Positions 1-5,566 of a stretch of DNA of 5,851 bases are shown here, piece after piece (within the stretch, counting starts at the first letter, position 1; the number at the start of each line of letters is the position of its first letter). The translations under genes were made by a program, and so were the position numbers. Under the pieces are notes generated by a model. The model saw only the letters and a list, made by a program, of their open reading frames with translations, ran no database searches and was not told where the DNA came from. Origin of the DNA: an uncultured Anaerolineae bacterium (GTDB taxonomy: Bacteria > Chloroflexota > Anaerolineae > Anaerolineales > Villigracilaceae); assembly GCA_903882765.1 (NCBI GenBank), contig CAIRYE010000307.1, positions 1-5,851 of the forward strand, in the 5' to 3' direction.

Positions 1-673
1 AGCGGTACACATCGATCTCAATATCCTTATCAGGGATGGTGATCTCTACGTCTTCCACTTCAGCTAAAACCGCGACGGTCGCGGCGGAGGTATGAATTCG
101 TCCTTGTGATTCGGTGGCAGGTACACGTTGAACGCGATGCACACCAGATTCCCACTTGAGTTTGGAGTAAGCGCCTTTGCCTTTTACTTCAAAGATGATT
201 TCCTTTAGCCCACCGATGCCGATCTCGGAGAGTGACATTACTTCCGTTTTCCAGCCTTTTCGTTCGGCGTAGCGGATATACATTCGGTATAGGTCTGAAG
301 CAAATAGGGCCGCTTCATCGCCGCCTGTGCCGGCACGGATCTCGACAAATACGTTTTTATCGTCACGTGGGTCTTTGGGTACGAGTAAGCCTTTTAACTC
401 TTTTTCGATCTTGGGTAATTTTTCTTCCAGATCAATGATCTCGGCTTTCGCCATATCGATGAGTTCCACGTCTTTTTCTGACGAGATCATCGATCTAAGT
501 TGGTCTATTTGTTCAGATGCGGAGCGAAATTCTCGACCTTTTGAAACGATCGGTTCTAATTCGGTTCGCTCTTTATTAATATCATTGGATTTTTGGTAAT
601 CATTTCCAACATCCATTAATTGTTGTTCTAACTCTTGGTAATGCTCTTCTAATTCATGTATGATTTTTAACAT
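1..673 (-). CDS. prfA: Peptide chain release factor 1 (RF1), N-terminal 224 residues, cut by window edge
   Basis: RF1 reads UAA and UAG stop codons in the ribosomal A site and triggers release of the finished protein. The visible part has the helical N-terminal domain (about residues 1-100, Glu/Lys-rich, coiled-coil-like), the highly conserved GTGGDEAALFA stretch (115-125) and the RVPATESQGR segment (183-192). That segment carries the PAT tripeptide (185-187), the P-x-T codon-recognition motif of RF1; RF2 has SPF instead, so this is RF1. The frame runs off the window at IDVYR (220-224). In the family the SSGAGGQ catalytic loop follows directly, so the hydrolysis motif lies just outside and the gene is probably intact. 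The ATG at 673 is preceded by GGAG with a 4-nt gap. A small membrane protein gene ends 48 bp upstream, and a hairpin in that gap overlaps the ribosome binding site. prmC often follows prfA but would be outside the window. Confidence 0.97.
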   Translation of the reverse strand, partial: MLKIIHELEEHYQELEQQLMDVGNDYQKSNDINKERTELEPIVSKGREFRSASEQIDQLRSMISSEKDVELIDMAKAEIIDLEEKLPKIEKELKGLLVPKDPRDDKNVFVEIRAGTGGDEAALFASDLYRMYIRYAERKGWKTEVMSLSEIGIGGLKEIIFEVKGKGAYSKLKWESGVHRVQRVPATESQGRIHTSAATVAVLAEVEDVEITIPDKDIEIDVYR

Positions 674-677
674 AGGT

Positions 678-681
678 CTCC
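678..681 (-). promoter_or_regulatory. Ribosome binding site of prfA, partly inside a hairpin
   Basis: On the minus strand GGAG lies 4 nt before the prfA ATG. Its first two G residues (681 and 680) are also the last two bases of the outer arm of the inverted repeat at 680-731, so access to this site should depend on whether that hairpin is folded. The assignment of the site is seen in the sequence; the regulatory effect is inferred. Confidence 0.6.
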
Positions 682-731
682 AGTTTGATAGTTGTAGGTT
701 AGGATGAACTCGCTAACCTAGCTAAAACTGG
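680..731 (-). promoter_or_regulatory. Imperfect hairpin joining the smORF stop codon to the prfA ribosome binding site
   Basis: Nested inverted repeats are seen directly. The outer arms are CCAGTTT (680-686) and AAACTGG (725-731). Next, TAG (689-691) pairs with CTA (722-724), the stop codon of the small gene, leaving a 2-nt bulge. The inner arms are TAGGTTAG (695-702) and CTAACCTA (713-720), with a 10-nt loop. That is about 18 pairs in a 52-nt span. In the minus-strand mRNA the 5' arm holds the last codons and stop of the upstream small gene, while the 3' arm ends in the first GG of the prfA GGAG. No U-run follows, so an intrinsic terminator is unlikely. A ribosome finishing the small gene would open the outer stem and expose the prfA start region, the usual layout for translational coupling. 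The function is inference; the pairing is not. Confidence 0.55.
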
Positions 732-856
732 CTGATAAGAGAGAGGGACATTGAAAGAATGAGAATAACCGCCACAAAACCAAAGATGATCTGGTTTCTG
801 CGTTGCTGCTTGTGATATTCGCTATTATTTTTTGATTGGTTTATTTTTTTTGCCAT
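722..856 (-). CDS. Small single-pass membrane protein, 44 aa, between uvrC and prfA
   Basis: I do not recognise a named family. The frame starts at ATG 856 and stops at TAG 722. Residues 1-22 are strongly polar and basic (MAKKINQSKN at the start, then HKQQRRNQ at 15-22). Residues 23-43 form one hydrophobic span (IIFGFVAVILILSMSLSLIS), and the protein ends in QF. By the positive-inside rule this predicts an N-in, C-out bitopic membrane protein with almost no outer domain. An AGGTG ribosome binding site (863-867) lies 6 nt before the start, which supports a real gene. It sits 48 bp after uvrC and 48 bp before prfA on the same strand. Its size resembles small Sec/YajC-like or leader-type membrane peptides, but no specific motif allows a functional call. 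Its 3' end takes part in a hairpin reaching the prfA ribosome binding site, so a coupling role is possible. Confidence 0.75.
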   Translation of the reverse strand: MAKKINQSKNNSEYHKQQRRNQIIFGFVAVILILSMSLSLISQF

Positions 857-862
857 TTTATA

Positions 863-867
863 CACCT
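863..867 (-). promoter_or_regulatory. Ribosome binding site of the 44-aa membrane protein gene
   Basis: Minus-strand AGGTG stands 6 nt before the ATG at 856. It fits the anti-Shine-Dalgarno core and is the main non-compositional argument that this short frame is translated. Confidence 0.55.
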
Positions 868-890
868 ATAGTTTATTTGAACGACTCCCA

Positions 891-896
891 ATTATA
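891..896 (-). promoter_or_regulatory. Possible -10 element (TATAAT) for the smORF-prfA unit
   Basis: A perfect minus-strand TATAAT lies in the 48-bp gap just after the uvrC stop codon, about 35 nt before the small gene. Transcription from it would give a leader of roughly 25-30 nt including the AGGTG site. I see no convincing -35 box about 17 nt upstream and no exact extended -10 TGn, so this may be chance in an AT-rich gap, and the genes may instead be read through from uvrC. Confidence 0.3.
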
Positions 897-904
897 CCCA
901 AGAA

Positions 905-2779
905 TCAATCCAAATGCGCTTTGATGCTTTCGGCCGCGCTTTTTGACATCCCGGGTACCGCTAATAGCTCCTCCATCGTAGCGTTTTGGATCTTTTCGAT
1001 GGAACCAAAATGGATAAGCAGCTTTTTTCGGCGGGTTGGGCCAATACCGGGAATGGAATCAAGCCGCGAGGCAAGGCCTATCTTGCCGCGGCGATTTCGG
1101 TGAGCTGTGATGCCAAAACGGTGAGCTTCATCACGTATGCGCTGCAGCAAGTAAAATCCATTTGAGTGTTTGGGTAACAATAAGGGCTGATCTAGGTCGG
1201 GGAAGAAGATCTCTTCCTCCCTTTTGGCGAGGCCTACAACGTGGATTGTTTCGAATAGGTTAAATTCTTTTAGAACCTTGACCACTCGGCCGAGCTGACC
1301 TTTTCCGCCATCGATGATGATCAGATCCGGTAGAAATGGGAAGGATTCATCTTTTTTACCGGATGGGGCGATCTCTTTGGTTTCTCTGGAGGCTTGCCAT
1401 CGTTTAAATCTACGGGTAAGCATTTCTTCCATACTGGCAAAATCATCAGGATTTCCGATGGAAGTACTATCAATATTAAATTTTCGGTACATTTTTTTGG
1501 AAGGCACGCCGTTTTCAAAAACGATCATAGCGCCAACCGTAGCAACACCTTGGGTGTGGGAAACATCGTAGCACTCTATGCGGTTCAAAGGCGTTTGCAA
1601 ACCTAATGCCTCTTGCAGCTCAGTTAGGGCGGCTTCTTGCTTATGTGTATCCGCCTGCCATTGGGCTCGTAGCGCTTGAAGGGTTTCGGTGGCGTTTTCT
1701 GTCGCCATTTGAACCAATTCCTGTGGCTGCCCTTCACGCGGTACCAATAGTTCTACCTTTTTGCCGCTGCGTTTGGATCGTAACCATTGCGAAACGATCT
1801 GCGCTTCTTCGATCTGCTCAGGTAAGAGCATTTGGTCTGGAATGGAAGCGGCTTCGGAATAGAATTGTTGTACAAACTGAGTAAGAACCTCAGAATCGCT
1901 GGACTCTTCGGTGCCTTCCAGAATGAAGTACTCCCTGCCGATCATTTTACCGCTGCGGATAAAGAAAATCTGTACGCAGGCTTCGCCATCGTTGCGGGCA
2001 ATGGCTAAAACATCTGAATCGAGATAATCGGATGGGAAAACCACTTTTTGTTTCTCAACAATGGATCTGGCGGTTCGGATGCGGTCCCGGATGGCGGCTG
2101 CTTTTTCAAAGAGCAATCCTGAGGAGGCTGTTTCCATTTCAAGGAGCATTCGTGAAATGATCGGATCGCTGTGACCAGAAAGAAAATCCATGAGGTCCTC
2201 AATCATTTGTCGGTACCCAACTTGGTCGATGGCGCCGGTGCAGGGGGCGGTACAAAGTTTAATATCGTAATAAAGACAAGCGCGTTTATCGAGACCGGTA
2301 ATTTCCCGGTCGCAGGTGAGGTAAGGGAAGATCTTACGGAGGGTATCAAGTGTTTGGTATACTGCCCAGGCGGAAGTGTATGGCCCAAAATAACGGGCGC
2401 TATCTTTTTCCATCAATCGGGTTACATTTACTTTCGGGTAAGGCTGCTGTAGATTTACCTTTATGTAGGGATAGCGCTTATCGTCTTTTAGCCGCACGTT
2501 GTATTTTGGGCGATGGCGCTTGATCAGGTTCATCTCGAGAATGAGGGCCTCTAACTCCGAGCCAACAACGATCCACTCGAGATCTACGATATCAAAAACC
2601 AATCTGCGGGTCTTGTTATCATGTGAATTATCATTATGAAAGTAACTTCGAACACGATTCCTGAGAGAAATTGCCTTTCCAACGTATATAATTTTACCGT
2701 CGGCATTTTTCATAATGTAGCAGCCGGGTTTTGCCGGTAATGTTTTAAGAATGCCTTGGATGTGGTCGGAGATATTCAT
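905..2779 (-). CDS. uvrC: UvrABC system protein C, excinuclease subunit
   Basis: UvrC joins the UvrB-DNA complex in nucleotide excision repair and makes the two incisions flanking a lesion. At 624 residues it has the full usual length and all domains. The GIY-YIG nuclease (about 14-95, 3' incision) shows GCYIM (19-23), IIYVGKA (30-36), E82 and N94. A four-Cys set follows (C156, C168, C176, C180), whose spacing matches the cysteines that hold an iron-sulfur cluster in E. coli UvrC. The UVR UvrB-binding helix lies at about 203-238. The RNase H-like nuclease (about 395-560, 5' incision) has D405 in ECYDVSH, D490 in IIIDGGKGQ and H553 in DEAHRFG as its D-D-H triad. Two helix-hairpin-helix motifs end the protein (573-623, SIPGIGPTRRKKLL and AVPGMSKSAA). 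The ATG at 2779 lacks a good ribosome binding site; GAGGG lies 15 nt upstream, too far. No in-frame ATG nearby is better. I saw no convincing SOS box upstream. Confidence 0.98.
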   Translation of the reverse strand: MNISDHIQGILKTLPAKPGCYIMKNADGKIIYVGKAISLRNRVRSYFHNDNSHDNKTRRLVFDIVDLEWIVVGSELEALILEMNLIKRHRPKYNVRLKDDKRYPYIKVNLQQPYPKVNVTRLMEKDSARYFGPYTSAWAVYQTLDTLRKIFPYLTCDREITGLDKRACLYYDIKLCTAPCTGAIDQVGYRQMIEDLMDFLSGHSDPIISRMLLEMETASSGLLFEKAAAIRDRIRTARSIVEKQKVVFPSDYLDSDVLAIARNDGEACVQIFFIRSGKMIGREYFILEGTEESSDSEVLTQFVQQFYSEAASIPDQMLLPEQIEEAQIVSQWLRSKRSGKKVELLVPREGQPQELVQMATENATETLQALRAQWQADTHKQEAALTELQEALGLQTPLNRIECYDVSHTQGVATVGAMIVFENGVPSKKMYRKFNIDSTSIGNPDDFASMEEMLTRRFKRWQASRETKEIAPSGKKDESFPFLPDLIIIDGGKGQLGRVVKVLKEFNLFETIHVVGLAKREEEIFFPDLDQPLLLPKHSNGFYLLQRIRDEAHRFGITAHRNRRGKIGLASRLDSIPGIGPTRRKKLLIHFGSIEKIQNATMEELLAVPGMSKSAAESIKAHLD

Positions 2780-2854
2780 ACTACAAAAATTTTACCCTCG
2801 TTTTCAAGAAATTGACGACTTGGAAAAGTACAAAATGCGCGTAGCCATTATGAC

Positions 2855-2859
2855 AGGAG
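2855..2859 (+). promoter_or_regulatory. Ribosome binding site that decides the pncC start
   Basis: AGGAG stands 5 nt before the ATG at 2865. Upstream in-frame ATGs at 2751, 2835 and 2850 are open but less well placed: 2751 lies inside uvrC, and 2835 has only a weak GGAA about 9 nt ahead. The site therefore favours 2865, which also gives the normal family length. Confidence 0.7.
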
Positions 2860-2864
2860 CTGAG

Positions 2865-3356
2865 ATGGAAACTATTATGGAATCTATTGCAGAAAAAGTA
2901 GGTAAGGAGTTGATTCTCGCTGGTAAGACCATTTGTACAGCAGAGTCTTGTACCGGCGGTTTGATCGCGAGCCAGATCTCGGATTTTGCCGGCTCGTCAG
3001 CCTATTTTGTGGGAGGAGTTGTATCTTACTCGAACAACGCAAAGCAGGAAATTCTAGGTGTTTCTAAATCGACGATCGAAACATATGGCGCAGTGAGTGA
3101 GGAAACCGTTGTCGAAATGGCACGAGGTGCGCTAAGTTTGTTCCATACGGATATGGCTGTAAGTATTAGCGGAATTATGGGCCCGGGAGGTGGCAGCGAA
3201 GAAAAACCTCTGGGGACTGTTTGGATCTGTGTTAAGGATAAAGATGGAAGTTTCACCAAAAAACATCGGTTTAGCGGTGATCGGATTGAAAACAAATTTT
3301 CAGCCGCCCAAGCAGCGCTTAAGATGGTGACAGAAAGGTTATCTTCAAAGGGTTAA
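2865..3356 (+). CDS. pncC: CinA C-terminal domain protein, probable nicotinamide-nucleotide amidase (PncC type)
   Basis: PncC hydrolyses nicotinamide mononucleotide to nicotinate mononucleotide and ammonia, returning it to NAD synthesis. With the ATG at 2865 the protein has 163 residues, the length of stand-alone PncC (E. coli 165) rather than of full CinA (about 400), whose N-terminal domain is absent. Family motifs are clear: TAESCTGG (25-32) with the catalytic Ser at 28, a GVVSYSNNAK segment (51-60), GAVSE (75-79) and ISGIMGPGGGSEEKPLGTVW (101-120). The one small deviation is Met where the family usually has Ala in SGIAGP. An AGGAG site 5 nt upstream supports this start; an in-frame extension to ATG 2835 is possible. 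It is divergent from uvrC, and the MTAN-like gene starts 4 bp after its stop, so the two are probably cotranscribed. Family certain, exact substrate likely. Confidence 0.93.
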   Translation: METIMESIAEKVGKELILAGKTICTAESCTGGLIASQISDFAGSSAYFVGGVVSYSNNAKQEILGVSKSTIETYGAVSEETVVEMARGALSLFHTDMAVSISGIMGPGGGSEEKPLGTVWICVKDKDGSFTKKHRFSGDRIENKFSAAQAALKMVTERLSSKG

Positions 3357-3360
3357 TGTT

Positions 3361-4044
3361 ATGGACCAATTCGAACAAATTGTCATTCTAATATCCTCCG
3401 ACACCGAATGGAAATGCGTGAGGCGGATCACTCCATTGGCCGAGGTTAGCAAATCCCCTTTCGGGGAGATGATTTCGACGGAGTTATCCAATAAAAAAGT
3501 GCTGTTTTTTCAAAGTGGGTGGGGGAAGGTCACCGCGGCGGCAACCACGCAATATGTGATCGATCATTATCATCCATCTTTGCTGATCAACCTTGGTACA
3601 TGTGGCGGGTTTTTAGGGTGTGTCGAGGTGGGAGAAGTTATCCTGGTTCGAGAAACCATCATTTACGACATCATTGAGCAAATGTCAGACCCGCAAGAAG
3701 CTATCGATTTTTACACAACCTCGATCGATCTTGCTTGGTTGCCGAATAACGCGTTTGCCGGAGCGGTTCGAGACAAGATCGTATCCGCCGATCGGGATGT
3801 ACTCAGCGCGGAAATTCCACAATTGATCGAACGCTTTGACGCACGCGTTGGCGATTGGGAGAGTGGGGCGATCGCTTGGGTAGCGGGGCGAATGGGGCAG
3901 AGGCTTTTGATCTTGCGTGGTGTGAGCGATCTTGTTGGTGAGGGTGGCGGCGAGGTGTACGAAAATATGGAGCGTTATGAGATCAGAACAACGAGTGTTA
4001 TGGAAAAATTGATCGGCATGGTCGAAAAGTTTTTAATTAACTAA
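3361..4044 (+). CDS. MTAN/futalosine-hydrolase-like nucleosidase (PNP/UDP phosphorylase superfamily), substrate uncertain
   Basis: The family cleaves the N-glycosidic bond of purine nucleosides such as 5'-methylthioadenosine, S-adenosylhomocysteine or futalosine. The 227-residue length and fold order fit: SGWGKVTAA (52-60, compare SGIGKVxAA), INLGTCGGF (76-84, compare NTGSAGG), VGEVILV (90-96), WESGAIA (166-172, compare MEGxAIA) and RGVSDLVGE (187-194, compare RAISDxA). D190 matches the catalytic Asp of MTAN and E16 the N-terminal catalytic Glu; E167 keeps the ribose-binding Glu, but the preceding Met is Trp166. The N-terminal strand ILISSDTEW replaces the usual GAMxxE. These changes suggest a substrate other than standard MTA/SAH, or a lineage-specific form, so I give no symbol. 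The ATG at 3361 follows AAAGGG at 8 nt. It is 4 bp downstream of pncC, consistent with a shared role in nucleoside and cofactor salvage. Confidence 0.8.
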   Translation: MDQFEQIVILISSDTEWKCVRRITPLAEVSKSPFGEMISTELSNKKVLFFQSGWGKVTAAATTQYVIDHYHPSLLINLGTCGGFLGCVEVGEVILVRETIIYDIIEQMSDPQEAIDFYTTSIDLAWLPNNAFAGAVRDKIVSADRDVLSAEIPQLIERFDARVGDWESGAIAWVAGRMGQRLLILRGVSDLVGEGGGEVYENMERYEIRTTSVMEKLIGMVEKFLIN

Positions 4045-4051
4045 GTTGGTA

Positions 4052-4654
4052 TTATGAAAGATCAGCAACGTTCAGGGTTCTAACGAGATCAACCATCATT
4101 TTCGCGGTGATCCCCCAAATGATCTCGCCTTCAAACTCTTGGTATTTAATGACTATGTTATTCGTTTCATCATACGTAAAAGAGCGCCAGTGGTTTGGGT
4201 TTGCCAGCCACTTGAGTGGAACCATAAATATTCTTTTTACTTCATGGCTGCTTTCCACAAATGAGTATGGAGTTGGAAAAACACCTACAACTGGAGTAAC
4301 AATGTAATTAGAAACGGTTCGCCGTTCAGATAAAAAACCTAAGACTGATACGTCGTTGGGTTTTAAGCCGATCTCCTCATCCACCTCACGCAGCGCGGTT
4401 TGAATTGGATCAGCATCTCCTTCCTCCCAGCCTCCCCCCGGAAAAGACACCTGCCCTTTGTGCGTTTCCACTTTATCGGTACGAGTTGTGAATAAAACAA
4501 ACCATTCGTCCTTGATCCTTGTTAATGGGATAAGTACACTGGCTTTTTTAGGTTGCAAACCTCTCAGGTGGGGGAAAAGATTATCATCCACCACCTGGAC
4601 GCGGTTTGTTCTTATTCGTTGAGCAATGGTTTCTTCCGTTAGGCGATCTATCAT
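4052..4654 (-). CDS. Nudix hydrolase, CoA pyrophosphatase (NudL/NUDT7-8 type)
   Basis: Enzymes of this group split coenzyme A or its derivatives into 3',5'-ADP and phosphopantetheine. The 200-residue protein carries the UPF0035 signature typical of CoA Nudix enzymes, running from LFTTRTDK (54-61) through KGQVSFPGG (66-74). The Nudix box follows: R89-E90, E93-E94 and G96 (ALREVDEEIGL, 87-97) keep the metal-binding Glu pattern. The first Glu of the general box is Ala81, which from memory is also so in E. coli NudL and therefore supports the subgroup. VSNYIVTPVVG (114-124) and WGITAKMM (180-187) are further NudL-like blocks. Its ATG overlaps the trmI stop in an ATGA, so translation is probably coupled. 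Its stop lies 7 bp from the convergent nucleosidase stop, with no hairpin terminator visible between them. Confidence 0.9.
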   Translation of the reverse strand: MIDRLTEETIAQRIRTNRVQVVDDNLFPHLRGLQPKKASVLIPLTRIKDEWFVLFTTRTDKVETHKGQVSFPGGGWEEGDADPIQTALREVDEEIGLKPNDVSVLGFLSERRTVSNYIVTPVVGVFPTPYSFVESSHEVKRIFMVPLKWLANPNHWRSFTYDETNNIVIKYQEFEGEIIWGITAKMMVDLVRTLNVADLS

Positions 4655-5550
4655 TCAATGGATTCTTGTTCGGGATCCTTCTCTTGGATTTCGCTGGTTC
4701 TATCACCTAATTTACTGATCATACCGATCTCTTTTAGGAGATCGATCGAGCGTGGATCATCAATGACCTCGATCTTGCGGCCAAAAAGAAGGAAACCGGT
4801 ATGGGCTACCATTCTATCTGTTGGGCGCAGACGGTTCGGCTCCGTTTTATAAAATCGCAGTAATACTTCGCACATTTCAATAAAGGCAAAACGGTTGCGC
4901 TGTAAGGATTGAATGAGATGACCGGCTTGGTTTACTGTTGGCACTAAAGCCCCAAAGAATCCGCCGGGTTTAAGGGTTTCTCGAACCTGTTCAATATAAT
5001 CATACGGATTTGGGACGTCCAAGAAGATGGCGTCAACATCGCGCTCTTCGAACCCTTCTTCGATATCTCCAAGCCTAAACTCAACTTGGTCTTCCAGACC
5101 TAAACGGGTTATGTTTTTTCGAGCCAAATTTTGAAATTCTGGCCGGCGTTCATAGGAGTAGACCTTGCCGGTTTTTCCGACGGAGTGGGCTAACGCGATG
5201 GTCATAGATCCGGAACCTGTGCCGGCTTCAAGCACTCGTTGTCCTGGGCCAATCCCCATGTTCACCAAAAGGAAGCCGATCTCTTTAGGATATAGGATTT
5301 GCGTATTTCGAGGAAGATTTGTTAGGATATCGCCGAGCATAGGCTGCAACAAGAAAAAGGGACTTCCCATGTGGCTAAAAATTTGGGTGCCCCAGGGAAG
5401 ATCGATCAGATCATCATGCTTAACCAGCCCACGGTGAGTGTGTAATTCACCGCCTTCAGCTAGAACAAAAATGAAATGTTTGTGTCTTAAGCCAACGAGT
5501 TGTACGATGTCGCCTACATTGGCTTTCGGCGTGGTTAAATTCCAAGGCAT
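4651..5550 (-). CDS. trmI: tRNA (adenine-N1-)-methyltransferase, m1A58 (TrmI family)
   Basis: TrmI transfers a methyl group from S-adenosylmethionine to N1 of A58 in the T-loop of tRNA, stabilising its fold. The protein has the small N-terminal beta domain of the family (about 10-85, with GDIVQLVG, GGELHTHRG and a QPMLGDIL segment), then YPKEIG (87-92). The Rossmann methyltransferase core has motif I VLEAGTGSGS (106-115), the acidic E134 in YSYERR, GDIEEG (161-166) and the LDVPNPYD active-site loop (177-184), followed by LKPGGFFGALVPTVNQ (193-208). Residues 260-299 form a charged, Glu-rich tail beyond the core that I cannot assign. The ATG at 5550 has only a weak GGA about 9 nt ahead, but it fits the domain start and lies 16 bp after the upstream hydrolase. 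The stop overlaps the Nudix start. Bacterial TrmI is patchy (Thermus, actinobacteria, Chloroflexota and others), which informs the taxonomic guess. Confidence 0.93.
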   Translation of the reverse strand: MPWNLTTPKANVGDIVQLVGLRHKHFIFVLAEGGELHTHRGLVKHDDLIDLPWGTQIFSHMGSPFFLLQPMLGDILTNLPRNTQILYPKEIGFLLVNMGIGPGQRVLEAGTGSGSMTIALAHSVGKTGKVYSYERRPEFQNLARKNITRLGLEDQVEFRLGDIEEGFEERDVDAIFLDVPNPYDYIEQVRETLKPGGFFGALVPTVNQAGHLIQSLQRNRFAFIEMCEVLLRFYKTEPNRLRPTDRMVAHTGFLLFGRKIEVIDDPRSIDLLKEIGMISKLGDRTSEIQEKDPEQESIE

Positions 5551-5566
5551 GATAATTTCGTCCGAT

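Noticed and set aside
680..731. Intrinsic terminator between the smORF and prfA
   Set aside because: The stem is AT-rich in its centre and no U-run follows in the minus-strand RNA; the prfA ATG comes only 6 nt later.
921..2452. Several open frames of 60-93 codons on the plus strand or in alternative minus frames within uvrC
   Set aside because: They lie entirely inside the well-conserved uvrC frame, lack recognisable domains and are best explained as chance open frames.
2751..2864. N-terminal extension of the CinA-like protein by up to 38 residues
   Set aside because: The extension runs into uvrC on the other strand, shows no CinA-family similarity, and the best ribosome binding site (AGGAG, 2855-2859) points to ATG 2865, giving the normal PncC length.
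2780..2864. Promoters in the divergent uvrC/pncC gap
   Set aside because: TTGACG (2812-2817, plus) has no -10 at proper spacing. TAAAAT (minus, 2789-2794) lacks a -35 and would give an almost leaderless uvrC. Both genes need promoters here, but I cannot place them.
3868..3875. GCGATCGC palindrome (HIP1-like octamer)
   Set aside because: I noticed only this copy; it lies inside a coding region rich in GATC and CGATC words, and the gene content is not cyanobacterial.
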